From Deltaproteobacteria bacterium (GTDB lineage Bacteria; Bdellovibrionota_B; Oligoflexia; Oligoflexales; CAIYRB01): a stretch of 64,000 nt of DNA. This document shows positions 8,263 to 17,817 of the stretch, one piece after another. Each line of letters opens with the position of its first letter. The stretch's first letter is position 1. The position numbers and the translations under genes are program-made. Under the pieces are notes generated by a model. That model saw only the letters and a list, made by a program, of their open reading frames with translations. It was not told where the DNA came from and did no database searches. Where the stretch lies: contig VGTI01000004.1 in the NCBI GenBank assembly GCA_016874735.1, positions 1-64,000 of the forward strand. The letters are read 5' to 3'.

Positions 8263-9075
8263 TTAGACCAAGCTGTTTTTGCCTACCCAGTCACTGATGA
8301 CTGCGGTCAATTCATCGGGTTTATCCGCCGGAATTTCGTGTCCGGCCCCCTCAATCTCAATCACTTCAGCCATCGGCAGCAACTTAGCTAATTTTTGGCT
8401 GTTTATGTTGGGTACAAACTGATCGTCGGATCCATAAACCACCAGAGTTGGGATCGAGAGTTTTTTCAGGCGCCTCTTCACCAAGAATCGCCCCGCCCCA
8501 AGCAACTGCTTTATGACGGTAACCGCGCCAAATCCATGCATCTCGGCAATTTCTGCATAAGCTTTCGAAAGTTCGGATTTATGTGCAGGATCTGAGGAAG
8601 GAGACACCAAGACATCGACGAGTGCCGCATGAAACCTCTCATCGCGATAACGCACTATTTGCGAAAGAACCAGAACACCCTTAGGCGAAAGGCGCAAGGT
8701 CCGCTGGCCCGCGATGCTCGTGTTCATCACAATCAGGGACTGGACTCTCTCGGGAAATTTTAGGCCAGCTGCTAACGCAACCATCCCACCAAGCGAAATC
8801 CCTGCCACATGCGCTTTATCGATTTGTAGATGATCTAAAACCTTAATGACATCATCAGCATTCGCAAAGAGGTCATCCCGCCATCTGTAGCGTTGATTTG
8901 ACAATCCCATCCCGCGCAACTCAATAGTGATCACGCGAGCATGTTTGGCCAACTGTTGTTCGTATCCGAGCCAGTGCTTTACTGTGCGTCCGAGGCCACG
9001 CAGCAACACAACCGGCTGTCCGGACCCATGCACCTCGTAATAAAGTGAACCATCGCCAGATGCTACGATTCCCAC
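8263..9075 (-). CDS. Alpha/beta-hydrolase fold protein
   Basis: 270 residues. The nucleophile elbow is GISLGG with Ser94, the acid is probably in YGSDDQFVP, and the catalytic His is in GAGHEIP near the C-terminus, all in the order of the alpha/beta-hydrolase fold. The usual HG oxyanion motif near residue 25 is RGLG here. No signal peptide, so a cytoplasmic esterase or related hydrolase is likely; the substrate cannot be told. It starts 5 bases after the M1 aminopeptidase gene and is likely co-transcribed with it. Confidence 0.88.
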   Translation of the reverse strand: MGIVASGDGSLYYEVHGSGQPVVLLRGLGRTVKHWLGYEQQLAKHARVITIELRGMGLSNQRYRWRDDLFANADDVIKVLDHLQIDKAHVAGISLGGMVALAAGLKFPERVQSLIVMNTSIAGQRTLRLSPKGVLVLSQIVRYRDERFHAALVDVLVSPSSDPAHKSELSKAYAEIAEMHGFGAVTVIKQLLGAGRFLVKRRLKKLSIPTLVVYGSDDQFVPNINSQKLAKLLPMAEVIEIEGAGHEIPADKPDELTAVISDWVGKNSLV

Positions 9076-9080
9076 AACGT

Positions 9081-11675
9081 TTACCTCTTGTCCTCGAGGA
9101 ACTGAATTCGCTCAGATAACTTTCTCAGTTTAACCTGAAGTTCCTCCACTTGTCGCTGCGTCTGAGTTAAAGCAGACTCTTCCGCCTTTTTAATATCGGC
9201 CAGAATTCTATCTACTGCTACTTTTTGCTGAAGAGGCAAAGTCGCACGCAGCGCTTCGAGGTAGGCAATACTTTCCTGGGCACGAGCTAGACCCAAGGAT
9301 TTCGCTGCTTCAAGACGAATATTAAGTTCACTGTCACGCAGTAGCTCATTGAGACGCTCTACGATGCGCGAGCGCTTAGCCTTTTCGACGTGAGGGGCTA
9401 ACTTACCAAGACCCTGAACAGCTCCTGCACGGGCTCGGTAGGGCGCTTTTCCCTTCATGCTGTGCTCCAGCAAAAACTCGAGGTTTTCGGAAGATCTGGT
9501 TGCACCTAGACTGCGCAATGCGGCCGCCTGTTCTTGACCGTTTGTGCGTTCAACTTTCGTCGCAGCGATCTCGAGAGTTTTCATCGGTGCATCCTCACGT
9601 TGAGACGCAAGAGTACCGTAAGCCGCAGCAGTGGACTGTGGCCCCAAATCAGCGCGACCCAGACGCGATATCACGGCCTCCCGAATACGCTCATCACGGT
9701 AACAAGAAGCCGCCTCAAAGACGTCTGGCAACACTAAAGCGTCACGCTCACTGCCGATGATATCGATGATCGCCATCAGTGCTGTTTCCGAATTGGTATC
9801 CGCAAGTGCCCGCAGCATCTCTTTGCGCACCCCCCAGAAGTGCTCGGCACTGTATGCGTTGATTACGTCGGCTATGTGAGATCTTTTTCCCGATGCACAC
9901 AGCTGCACACTCGCATGAATGCGACCTACAACATCATGCGCCGCCACCAGTTGCTTCTTTAGTAGTTTTTCGCCTGGGTCGAATTCCAACTTATGGAGAA
10001 TCCTCGCCCTGGGATCAAAGCGGACCTGTTCGGGCTCCTCCGCCATAGGGACATCAAAACTATGCCTTGCTGCGGTGATTTTCACTTCACGCAGGTGAAG
10101 TTCGCCTTTCGTAACCCAGCCTAACTCCGTCGTTAGGGTAAACGGTGCCGTATCCTTTTGTGCCTCGACCTGCTTTTGCGTGATGTCAAAAGTTCCTAAC
10201 TTCTTGTCAGCGTCGTAATTGAAGCTGACTTTGATGTCTGGATATCCGGGTCGGTAAATCCACTGGTCGAATAATTGCTGTAATGATCGACCGGAGTGCT
10301 TTTCCAGGATGCGCTGCCAGTCACTGGTTTCGACAACTTGCTCGCGGTGGGTCTCGAGGTAATCCGTCACGGCACGCCAAAATATTTGGTCGCCTACCTC
10401 CCAACGCAGCGTATGCAGCCGACAGGCCCCCCCAGGATAGAGGTGGCGATCATACATTTGCCATGACGAGGTGAAATGACGGGTCACAATCGGTCTAGTG
10501 TAGTGGTCGTCGGCTTCTGTGAAGTAAGATCTGGCGCTGCAGTAGAGGTCGTATAATTGCTCGTCACTACCACGTTTATCCTCAAGCCAGCATGTTTCCA
10601 TGTAGGTGGCCCAAGACTCCTTCAGCCAAGCATGGGCAAAATCGCGACACACCACTAGATCGCCAAAGTAGGCGTGAGCCATTTCGTGGATGTTGACCTG
10701 GTCAACTAACCAAGCACCCTCGGCGGCTGTGCGTTCAGTCAGCATGAACTGATCGCTCCAACTCACCAGCGAGATGTTTTCCATGGCCCCGCCAAACTCG
10801 GGTAGTGCAAATTGGTAATACTTAGGGAACGGAAAAGGCACGCCCAGCTTGCCTGCGATCCATGTCAGCATCTCAACGGTGCGGCCAAATGTGCGTTCAA
10901 GATCCCGCGCAGTGAAGTCTTTGCACGCAAAATAAGCTACCGGAATCCCTTGAAAATCTCTATCTTGGAAGCGCAGAAGATCGCCAACGACAAAACAGAT
11001 TAGGTAGCTTGGGCAACGCTCTTCAAGCCGCCATATCGCCGTTTTTTGGCCATGCTCACCTATTTCTTCGCTTACGAGCTTGCCGTTCGCTAAGATCGTG
11101 AACTGCGCCGCCGCTGTAATGGTGAATTCCAGAGATGTCCGTACGTTAGGCAGGTCCACACAGGCCAACCAATAACGCGCCAGTTCGGTCTCATGATCAG
11201 TAGCCGCAAAGTATGGCTTGAGAGGGTCCTCGGGGGACGGCTTCATGAAAAACAGGCCACTCGCCGGCTTATCTATCCGGTACTTAACCTCGACCATCCG
11301 GTGTTCGCCAACAACGAATGCATCGCTCCAGGTGACGCTGATCTTCGACCGATCGTACGTCCACCTTAGAGGATTGTTCGCTAGATCTCGGACCTCGATA
11401 TCCAAGAAATCCACCCCGTCAAGCACCAGGCTCTTAACGCCGTCGACCCGGCCAAGTACGGTATGGACCACCCGAAACATACCTTGTTGCCCCTCGAGAT
11501 CAAGGGTGGCCCAAATCTTTGTCGCAATCGGTTCGAGCTCCAGGCTAGGCGGATAGTGGGGCCTTGCCTCTTCACCTCCAAAGGCGCCCGCTGCTGCCAA
11601 ATGTCCTAATCCGCGTCGGCAATGACAGTTGCCTTGATGGCCGAAACCCCGCGTGACGCCGTATGAAATTGACAT
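9081..11675 (-). CDS. M1-family (gluzincin) aminopeptidase with C-terminal HEAT-like repeats
   Basis: 864 residues. The M1 exopeptidase signature GGAMEN is near residue 295 and the zinc motif HEMAHAYFGD near 331, with the third ligand Glu in LKESWATYME. The C-terminal third is made of helical pairs with repeated SLG-A---I-YLEAL-like phrases, resembling HEAT repeats, and ends in a short coiled coil. No signal peptide is evident; the first 35 residues are Gly/His-rich and may not be translated if a downstream start is used. Such enzymes remove N-terminal residues from peptides. It is divergent from rplU. Confidence 0.9.
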   Translation of the reverse strand: MSISYGVTRGFGHQGNCHCRRGLGHLAAAGAFGGEEARPHYPPSLELEPIATKIWATLDLEGQQGMFRVVHTVLGRVDGVKSLVLDGVDFLDIEVRDLANNPLRWTYDRSKISVTWSDAFVVGEHRMVEVKYRIDKPASGLFFMKPSPEDPLKPYFAATDHETELARYWLACVDLPNVRTSLEFTITAAAQFTILANGKLVSEEIGEHGQKTAIWRLEERCPSYLICFVVGDLLRFQDRDFQGIPVAYFACKDFTARDLERTFGRTVEMLTWIAGKLGVPFPFPKYYQFALPEFGGAMENISLVSWSDQFMLTERTAAEGAWLVDQVNIHEMAHAYFGDLVVCRDFAHAWLKESWATYMETCWLEDKRGSDEQLYDLYCSARSYFTEADDHYTRPIVTRHFTSSWQMYDRHLYPGGACRLHTLRWEVGDQIFWRAVTDYLETHREQVVETSDWQRILEKHSGRSLQQLFDQWIYRPGYPDIKVSFNYDADKKLGTFDITQKQVEAQKDTAPFTLTTELGWVTKGELHLREVKITAARHSFDVPMAEEPEQVRFDPRARILHKLEFDPGEKLLKKQLVAAHDVVGRIHASVQLCASGKRSHIADVINAYSAEHFWGVRKEMLRALADTNSETALMAIIDIIGSERDALVLPDVFEAASCYRDERIREAVISRLGRADLGPQSTAAAYGTLASQREDAPMKTLEIAATKVERTNGQEQAAALRSLGATRSSENLEFLLEHSMKGKAPYRARAGAVQGLGKLAPHVEKAKRSRIVERLNELLRDSELNIRLEAAKSLGLARAQESIAYLEALRATLPLQQKVAVDRILADIKKAEESALTQTQRQVEELQVKLRKLSERIQFLEDKR

Positions 11676-11699
11676 CGACCCCGTGCTCCCAGATTTTGT

Positions 11700-11712
11700 T
11701 AAGGTAACCTTA
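11700..11712. promoter_or_regulatory. 13-bp palindrome in the M1/rplU divergent region
   Basis: TAAGGT-A-ACCTTA, perfectly symmetric, lies 25 bases upstream of the aminopeptidase start. It may be an operator for that gene. The 190-base intergenic region otherwise shows only the rplU signals. No matching regulator was identified. Confidence 0.25.
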
Positions 11713-11792
11713 CTTTCTATCTGCTATACCGCGGCTATTGCGCGGGTGTCCATGCTTGGGTACTCGAATGCGGTACTGTCATGGGATTCCAG

Positions 11793-11822
11793 TTGACAGA
11801 ACCGGCTTGATTAGTCAAATAT
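11793..11822 (+). promoter_or_regulatory. Promoter candidate for rplU-rpmA
   Basis: A perfect TTGACA -35 box at 11793-11798 is followed after 17-18 bases by an AT-rich stretch (CAAATAT) in the -10 position. The -10 match is poor, so the call rests mainly on the -35 box and its place 70 bases before rplU. Confidence 0.4.
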
Positions 11823-11866
11823 GTGACCCTTCGCGAGGGGTATCCAGTTTCGGAGGAAGTTTCCTT

Positions 11867-12175
11867 ATGTACGCGGTGATCGTCGCCGGCTCCCGGCAGT
11901 TTAAAGTAGAGCAAGGTCAGACTCTGACCATCGACCGGGTCCCTGGTAACCCTGGCGACAACTATAAATTTGACCAAGTCCTGATGGTCGGTGGTGAGAC
12001 TGTTAAAGTCGGCTCTCCCACAGTGGCTGGCGCTTCGGTAGAAGCAACCATCAAGAGCCAAGGCAAGGGCGAAAAGGTTACTGTGTTCAAATACAAGCGC
12101 CGTAAGAATTACAAGCGTACGCATGGTCATCGGCAGCCGATCACCGTGCTCGAGATCAAAGCTATTCACGCTTAA
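11867..12175 (+). CDS. rplU: Large ribosomal subunit protein bL21
   Basis: 102 residues, beginning MYAVIVAGSRQFKVEQGQ and ending with RRKNYKRTHGHRQP and VLEI, the classical bL21 start and RNA-binding C-terminus. It binds 23S rRNA in the 50S subunit. GGAGGA lies 9 bases before the ATG; an in-frame extension upstream lacks a ribosome binding site and is not part of the gene. It is followed after 26 bases by rpmA, the standard order. Confidence 0.97.
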   Translation: MYAVIVAGSRQFKVEQGQTLTIDRVPGNPGDNYKFDQVLMVGGETVKVGSPTVAGASVEATIKSQGKGEKVTVFKYKRRKNYKRTHGHRQPITVLEIKAIHA

Positions 12176-12201
12176 GCGGGACGAATTAAGAGGGCGAGAC
12201 C

Positions 12202-12459
12202 ATGGCACATAAGAAAGCCGGTGGCAGTACAAAGAACGGTCGTGATTCCAATCCCCAGTATCGGGGCATCAAGGTTTACGGTGGCCAAAGTGTTACCGCA
12301 GGTAGCGTGTTAGTGCGCCAAGTAGGCGCTACTTTCAAGCACGGCGTTAACGTAGGTGTCGGCCGTGACTTCACGCTCTTCGCACTGGTTGATGGCACCG
12401 TTAAGTACGAGACCATCGCCGGTAACCGTAAGCGCGTAAGTGTGCATCCCCACGCCTAA
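12202..12459 (+). CDS. rpmA: Large ribosomal subunit protein bL27
   Basis: 85 residues starting [16 protein letters not shown], the peptidyl-transferase-centre tail of bL27, with the usual GRD and HPHA ending. No cleavable N-terminal extension of the Firmicutes kind is present. It follows rplU and is closed by a terminator, so rplU-rpmA is a bicistronic unit separate from obgE. Confidence 0.97.
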   Translation: MAHKKAGGSTKNGRDSNPQYRGIKVYGGQSVTAGSVLVRQVGATFKHGVNVGVGRDFTLFALVDGTVKYETIAGNRKRVSVHPHA

Positions 12460-12489
12460 TGGGCTGGGGTCTTTGAGACAGCTACGATA

Positions 12490-12533
12490 GGCCTAGCCTG
12501 AGTTTCTTATGAACATGATGGCTGGGCCTTTTT
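12490..12533 (+). terminator. Rho-independent terminator after rpmA
   Basis: A 9-bp stem (GGCCTAGCC at 12490-12498 with GGCTGGGCC at 12520-12528, one G-U pair, 21-base loop) is followed by TTTTT. It lies 30 bases past the rpmA stop. Confidence 0.75.
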
Positions 12534-12621
12534 ATAAGCAGACAGAAATTCCCGCCGTTTTTACCGCTGACTTCCCACTGGCCAGACCCTTAACCTAGTA
12601 ATCCCGCAAGCGACAAACATT

Positions 12622-13692
12622 ATGAAGTTTATCGATAGCATTGAAATTCGGGTAAAAGCCGGCCGCGGCGGTGATGGTATCGTGAGCTTTCTGCGCTCCA
12701 AAGGAAAACCCAAGCTGGGCCCTGATGGTGGTGACGGTGGCACCGGCGGTGATGTTGTTATGGTGGGCACAAGACGCCTCAACACGCTGAGCTCACTGCG
12801 CTTCAGGGCCATTTACAGCGCGCAGGACGGTGGTAAGGGTGGTAGTAATCGCTGTCGCGGTAAATGCGGCGAGGACCTTGTGATTCCAGTTCCAGTGGGA
12901 ACTGTGGTTTTTGATGATGCTACTGGTGAAAAAATTGGTGAGCTTCTCGATGAAGGCGAGGAGCTTCGCGTGGCTAACGGTGGCCGTCACGGACTCGGTA
13001 ACGTACATTGGGTGAAGTCAACCCACCAAGCCCCTGAGGAGTTCCGTCCAGGTGGACCCGGTGAAGAACGCGACCTGAAACTTGAACTCAAACTCTTAGC
13101 TGATGTGGGTTTGGCTGGATTCCCAAATGCTGGCAAATCAACCCTACTCAGTCGCGTAAGTGCTGCGCGCCCTAAGATTGCTGATTATCCATTTACCACC
13201 CTGGTTCCGAATCTTGGTGTTGTAGAACTCACGAGTGACGACTATCAGCAGCGCGCCTTTGTTATGGCTGACGTACCGGGACTCATCGAGGGTGCGAGTG
13301 AGGGTCGTGGACTCGGCCTTCAGTTTCTAAAACACCTGGAGCGCACCAGCGTCATCGCCTACATGATTGACGTCTCTGATGAAGCAAGATTGCCAGCTGA
13401 AGCGCTAGCGATTCTCCAAGATGAATTGAGTAACTTCGGACCGGATTTGGCCACTAAACACAGCTTAGTTATTCTTACTAAATGTGAACTAATTGATGCG
13501 GAAGCTTTGCGGCGGGCGCGAGACGAGATAGTGGCTCTGGGACACGAGGCTCTGGCCATTTCAGCCGTCACTGGACAAGGACTAACCGAACTTAAAGATC
13601 GCCTTTATCGGTTAGTGAGCGAGATCAAGTTGCAACGCGCCCTAACTGCGGAACCGGCAGAATCCTATGTGTCCCCAAGCAACTTGCACTAA
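12622..13692 (+). CDS. obgE: Ribosome-associated GTPase Obg/CgtA
   Basis: 356 residues. The glycine-rich Obg fold fills residues 1-158 (AGRGGDGIVSFLR, GPDGGDGGTGG, GGKGGSNRCRGK). The G domain follows with G1 GFPNAGKST near 165 and G3 DVPGL. The G4 guanine-specificity motif is TKCE rather than NKxD. Obg assists late 50S assembly and stress control. There is no strong Shine-Dalgarno; the ATG at 12622 gives the canonical MKFIDS start. It overlaps nadD by 26 bases. Confidence 0.96.
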   Translation: MKFIDSIEIRVKAGRGGDGIVSFLRSKGKPKLGPDGGDGGTGGDVVMVGTRRLNTLSSLRFRAIYSAQDGGKGGSNRCRGKCGEDLVIPVPVGTVVFDDATGEKIGELLDEGEELRVANGGRHGLGNVHWVKSTHQAPEEFRPGGPGEERDLKLELKLLADVGLAGFPNAGKSTLLSRVSAARPKIADYPFTTLVPNLGVVELTSDDYQQRAFVMADVPGLIEGASEGRGLGLQFLKHLERTSVIAYMIDVSDEARLPAEALAILQDELSNFGPDLATKHSLVILTKCELIDAEALRRARDEIVALGHEALAISAVTGQGLTELKDRLYRLVSEIKLQRALTAEPAESYVSPSNLH

Positions 13693-14395
13693 CAAATCGC
13701 CAGAACTGATTGTGTACGGTGGATCGTTCGACCCGCCGCACAATGGGCATGTGCAGATGATTGAGGTTGCCCTGGGACGATTTCCCGAGGCTCAAATAGT
13801 CGTCGTGCCAGCCTATGCACCGGCGATCGCAGGTCAGGGATCCAAGACAGTCATAGCTCCATTTGCCACTAGGGTCGCGATGGCAAAACTCGCTTTTGCA
13901 ATGATCGCTCCGCGGAGAGTCAAAGTCTCCTCCATTGAGGAGGAATTACCTACGCCAAGCTATACGATCCATACAATCCGGTTATTGGCGACAAATAACG
14001 ACGACAAGCGACTAGCACTGTTAATAGGTCAGGATCAATTCGAAGCGCTGCCACGTTGGCATGAGCCTCAATCTATAGTCAGTATGGCTGATGTTATCGT
14101 GATTCCACGAGAGCATCAAAGCTCCGACCATCAACAACCCTTGGCCGACGTTGCGGCTACGGTCGGCGCGTCCTTGAACTTAGGATTAATATGGAATAGT
14201 AGCCGCGACTTAGCTACGACCGCAGACGGCACCCACATTTACCTTTTGCCCCATCCTGTTTGCGCGGCAACCAGCTCCGTTATTCGTCAGCAACTGCAGG
14301 CTAGTGAGCAGGTCACAGCGCACTGGCTCCCCGACGCAGTACAAACTTATATTGAAAAAAATCAACTCTATCGCCTTACCGAGGTTAACAAATGA
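13667..14395 (+). CDS. nadD: Nicotinate-nucleotide adenylyltransferase
   Basis: 242 residues. The nucleotidyltransferase motif GGSFDPPHNGH is at residues 18-28, and a late SSVIRQQL matches the second family motif (S-x-x-x-I-R). NadD converts nicotinate mononucleotide and ATP to deamido-NAD. It begins inside the end of obgE and ends as ATGA with rsfS, placing it in the common obgE-nadD-rsfS-rlmH cluster. The first 12 residues are atypical and a start at a later codon is possible. Confidence 0.95.
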   Translation: MCPQATCTNKSPELIVYGGSFDPPHNGHVQMIEVALGRFPEAQIVVVPAYAPAIAGQGSKTVIAPFATRVAMAKLAFAMIAPRRVKVSSIEEELPTPSYTIHTIRLLATNNDDKRLALLIGQDQFEALPRWHEPQSIVSMADVIVIPREHQSSDHQQPLADVAATVGASLNLGLIWNSSRDLATTADGTHIYLLPHPVCAATSSVIRQQLQASEQVTAHWLPDAVQTYIEKNQLYRLTEVNK

Positions 14396-14805
14396 ACTCT
14401 CTTGAAATTGCACGGCAAGCCGCAGATGCCGCATTAGACAAAAAAGCTCAGCGCTTAGTGCTCCAAGACTTGAAGGGTTTATCGGATCTGTGTGAATACC
14501 AGCTCGTATGCTCAGGTGACAACGATCGCCAGACGCGTGCTATCGCCGACGGCATCGAAGAGCGTTGCAAAAAACTTGGTATTCGTCCTGTAGCAGTGGA
14601 AGGTAAACAAACAGGCAACTGGATTTTAATCGATTTTGGTTCGGTACTGATCCACGTATTTCTTGAAGGCCTCAGGGATTTTTACGCGCTGGAGAGCCTG
14701 TTCCCGAAGGCCAAATTTGTCCAACTACCCAGTATGGTTGTGCCAGCTTTGCCCAAAACCCCAATGGATGAACCTTCAGGTGATGACCGCGAGGACTTAG
14801 TTTGA
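14392..14805 (+). CDS. rsfS: Ribosomal silencing factor RsfS
   Basis: 137 residues with the family core: DLKGLSDLCEYQLVCSGDNDRQTRAIADGI, then the VEGKQTGNWILIDFGSVLIHVF block. RsfS binds uL14 on the 50S subunit and blocks subunit joining in starvation. Its ATG overlaps the nadD stop (ATGA), and its stop overlaps the TTG start of rlmH. The C-terminal 25 residues are an unconserved Pro/Asp-rich tail. Confidence 0.95.
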   Translation: MNSLEIARQAADAALDKKAQRLVLQDLKGLSDLCEYQLVCSGDNDRQTRAIADGIEERCKKLGIRPVAVEGKQTGNWILIDFGSVLIHVFLEGLRDFYALESLFPKAKFVQLPSMVVPALPKTPMDEPSGDDREDLV

Positions 14806-15248
14806 AGGTTCGAGTCATTAAACTCGGACGTATCGCCTATCCGGAGATCAAGCAGCTTGGTGACATGTTCATTAAGCGTTCGGGCCCACTTGCAAGACCT
14901 ATACACATCGAAAACGTTGAGCTGAAAGATGACGCTCAGGTTGAGGCAGCGCTAGAAAAACCGGCTACCTGTCATCCTGTGATTGCTTTGGACGAAGGTG
15001 GCCAGCAGTGGACATCGCAGGGGCTCTCTAATCGCCTGCAACAGCTTTTCGATGATCCTGCGATTAAGTCCGTCACGTTTCTAATCGGTGCGCCCCATGG
15101 ACTCACGCCAGAACAGCGACGGCTCGCTAAATTCACATGGAGTTTATCTCAGGTGACGATGACCAGCGACATGGCTTGGTTACTCCTGTGGGAGCAAATT
15201 TACCGCGCTCTAAATATTCAAAAGGGTACGGGCTACCACCACGTTTGA
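14802..15248 (+). CDS. rlmH: 23S rRNA pseudouridine-1915 N3-methyltransferase RlmH
   Basis: 148 residues, SPOUT-class fold. The SAM-binding knot region is visible as FLIGAPHGLTPE and the C-terminus as LLLWEQIYRALNIQKGTGYHH, both typical of RlmH. It methylates pseudouridine 1915 in helix 69 of 23S rRNA. Translation starts at TTG, overlapping the rsfS stop. It is the last gene of the cluster and converges on a BtpA-like gene 6 bases away; no terminator is visible between them. Confidence 0.94.
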   Translation: MKVRVIKLGRIAYPEIKQLGDMFIKRSGPLARPIHIENVELKDDAQVEAALEKPATCHPVIALDEGGQQWTSQGLSNRLQQLFDDPAIKSVTFLIGAPHGLTPEQRRLAKFTWSLSQVTMTSDMAWLLLWEQIYRALNIQKGTGYHHV

Positions 15249-15253
15249 CTTCG

Positions 15254-16096
15254 TTAAATGGACGGAAACCTTTCCAGCAGTGACTTATGCTTGGCGATCA
15301 GGTCTTGAACACGCTTGAGTTCAACCTTGTTCTCCGGGCGCCCGTCGTGCTTCAAAGAGGTACCGACAATGAACCCGGAAGCATAAGGCATTAAGCCCTC
15401 AATGGTATCGACCGAGACTCCGCTCCCAATCAGCACCGGCGCTTTTTGGGCCGCTTGACGGACCAATTTGAGTTTATTGACGTCTACCGCCGCACCAGTT
15501 CCACTCCCGGAAACGATAACGGCGTCAGCAAGGCCTCGCAGTAGCGTATCCTTCACTTCGTCTGTGAGTGATCTCTCTGCAAGCGGAGCCGAGTGCTTCA
15601 CATCGACATCTGCTAGAATTTTAATTCGTTGTGCGCCCGTGGCTGCCTGCTCGCGAAGGAGTACGTCTGCTATACCCCCGATGACTCCTTGATCAGTGAC
15701 TCTAGCACCCGTGAGCACGTTCACACGGATAAAGTCGGAACCGGTTGCTAAAGCTATCCCTAGGGCACTCAATCCATCATTGCGCAGGACATTGATACCG
15801 AGTGGCAGGGCAACTTTTCTTTTAACCTCGACGGCAACTTTGGTCATCGCCGCCACGACAGTAGCTGACACTCGTCCGGGGAGAAAGGGGACATCCCCAA
15901 AATTCTCCATCATAAGTGCATGACATCCGCCAGTAGCCAAGGTTTCAGCATCCTCGATCGCACGCCCAACTATCTGATCAAATACTGAATGAGCCCGCGG
16001 AGAACCCGGTAAAGCACCAAGGTGAATCATGCCGACGATCGGTTTTAATCTTAGGAGATCATCAAACGACTTTAGTTTTGAGCTCATGTCATGCAC
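15254..16096 (-). CDS. BtpA/SgcQ-family TIM-barrel protein
   Basis: 280 residues, GTG start (ATG four codons later is an alternative). The sequence KPIVGMIHLGALPGSP, the MMENFGDVPF segment, LGINVLRND and the C-terminal VLIGSGV / GFIVGTSLK phosphate-binding loops match the BtpA family (Pfam PF03437). The family is named for a cyanobacterial protein needed for photosystem I accumulation, but it is widespread in non-photosynthetic bacteria, where its reaction is unclear. Monocistronic by position, converging with rlmH. Confidence 0.88.
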   Translation of the reverse strand: MHDMSSKLKSFDDLLRLKPIVGMIHLGALPGSPRAHSVFDQIVGRAIEDAETLATGGCHALMMENFGDVPFLPGRVSATVVAAMTKVAVEVKRKVALPLGINVLRNDGLSALGIALATGSDFIRVNVLTGARVTDQGVIGGIADVLLREQAATGAQRIKILADVDVKHSAPLAERSLTDEVKDTLLRGLADAVIVSGSGTGAAVDVNKLKLVRQAAQKAPVLIGSGVSVDTIEGLMPYASGFIVGTSLKHDGRPENKVELKRVQDLIAKHKSLLERFPSI

Positions 16097-16205
16097 CGCA
16101 TTAAAGAACTAATTTAGACCTTCAGATCGCTAACCAAAAGTCACCGCCAGAGTCACAGTCGCGGTCGGATGCTATAGGCTAAATTTCTTGATGAAGCAAC
16201 GGCTG

Positions 16206-17636
16206 CTAAAGCAAAGGGCGTACTACCGGTGGCAACCATCGCCCTTCAAGTATTGCCTCGGATGGCCAATAAGCTCTCAAAATTAGATTGAAATTCGCTT
16301 TTGGTGCCGGCAACCAGTTGGACTCAGGCGTCCCTGGAGGCACCTCGCTCGCGATATAGATATCGAGGGAACCATCCGCATTGTAGGCCAGAGCGTCCCG
16401 CCCGCCCAGGGCATACCTTGACAGTCGATTGGGAGCGAAGAAATGGGAGCTGTCATAGAGAGTTAAAGACCAAAAAGCATAAACTGGCGGAGTTTGGCCA
16501 GGCGTAAAATGAATGACATAGGCCCGCTCCCCGGTCAGAGGAACCCCATGACTATCCACCTCTGTGTATGGATAAAACGTATCAGCTGCAACACTGGCGC
16601 CCAGGCCCATTCTTGCCGCCACGGCACGCTCCAAATAGCGCGAACCGTAGGAACCTAGAAGATAACTAATTACCCATCCGTTGTTTTCACTACCACTGGC
16701 AGACAGAGCAGCTCGGTCAATGGATGCCAGACCTTGCTGCCGCCCCTTTTCGATAGCTGCCCATTTGTCCGCGTCTAGGGCGGTAGGATCAAAGTCGTGC
16801 CCCACAACGATTCCAAGAGGCTCAAGTCGCCGCACGATCGTAGCGTCCGAGGCTGCAGGTGGATTGGCTCGTATCGCTTTCGCTAAACGCTCGAGAAAAG
16901 CGGGAGCATCCATCCTTGCCAAGGCCTCAACAGGTGGCACATCAGGCAGAGAGACCATGGATGATGGCCAATTGCCACGTCCCGGCCTACCCCCAGCAAG
17001 CCAGGCGCTCAATTTGGTTAGCCCAAACCCATCTTGGATCTCATTTACGGCAGGTGTGTCAGCAGCGCCGTCACATTGGGTCCGCCCAACGATCCAGACC
17101 GTGTTGGTTGGTGCCTGAATCGCCTCAGTGTCCAAAGGCAGATCTCCAGCCCAGCCGGGCCCCACGATCGCGTACGCTCCTGTCTTTGTCCCTGTCGTGC
17201 GTTTACCAATAGTGGCGAAAACATTGGTCCAAGCGTCCATTATGGGCATCAGATAGTAACGATTATTGGTGTCAGGGACGCTCAAGATGATGGGTTCCTG
17301 GCGCAAATCCAGCCATGCCAATGAATACAAGGTGTCCACATTTGGGCTGACGATATCGCTCATTGCGTTGTCGGGCAATTGGCGGACATGGGCAAACTCG
17401 TTGATCGGTGCTCGTCCTTTTGTTGGGTGAGCCACAGAAGTCATCAGCTCCTTGGTCAACTCCATGAGGACCAATGGATAGGCATAGACGACCGCATCTT
17501 CCATGAGTCGAGCTGCTTCTTGGTTCTCCAATGAGCGCGTGGCGATGCTGGTCGTGGAGCCATACGCTGGTAATTGAGCGCCCGCCAAGATGGATAACAG
17601 CCAGTACTTCCCTAGTTCGAGGGACCAACCTCGCAT
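16206..17636 (-). CDS. Exported DUF1254/DUF1214 protein
   Basis: About 476 residues. The ATG at 17636 is chosen over an upstream TTG because GAAGGG sits 7 bases before it. A signal peptide precedes residue 28 (LPAYGS). The N-terminal domain has YAYPLVLMELT and SPNVDTLYS, and the C-terminal half has GERAYVIHF, WSLTLYDSSHFF and NWLPAPKANFNLILRAYWP, the hallmarks of paired DUF1254 and DUF1214 domains. These exported proteins have no settled function. It lies downstream of clpP but is separated from it by about 250 bases. Confidence 0.88.
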   Translation of the reverse strand: MRGWSLELGKYWLLSILAGAQLPAYGSTTSIATRSLENQEAARLMEDAVVYAYPLVLMELTKELMTSVAHPTKGRAPINEFAHVRQLPDNAMSDIVSPNVDTLYSLAWLDLRQEPIILSVPDTNNRYYLMPIMDAWTNVFATIGKRTTGTKTGAYAIVGPGWAGDLPLDTEAIQAPTNTVWIVGRTQCDGAADTPAVNEIQDGFGLTKLSAWLAGGRPGRGNWPSSMVSLPDVPPVEALARMDAPAFLERLAKAIRANPPAASDATIVRRLEPLGIVVGHDFDPTALDADKWAAIEKGRQQGLASIDRAALSASGSENNGWVISYLLGSYGSRYLERAVAARMGLGASVAADTFYPYTEVDSHGVPLTGERAYVIHFTPGQTPPVYAFWSLTLYDSSHFFAPNRLSRYALGGRDALAYNADGSLDIYIASEVPPGTPESNWLPAPKANFNLILRAYWPSEAILEGRWLPPVVRPLL

Positions 17637-17817
17637 GAGACTACCCTTCAAGCACAGACCTTAGTCATGCTAAATGATTCTTATATCTAGCGGTACATCG
17701 ACTTTCGCTCGGTGGCAATAGAGAGTGTCAATCGACCGGAATCACCGCCCGCACAACGAGAGCCAAGTTAAACTGGAGGTAATCCCGGTCGACGACTTAC
17801 TTTTAGCGAAAAGACGC

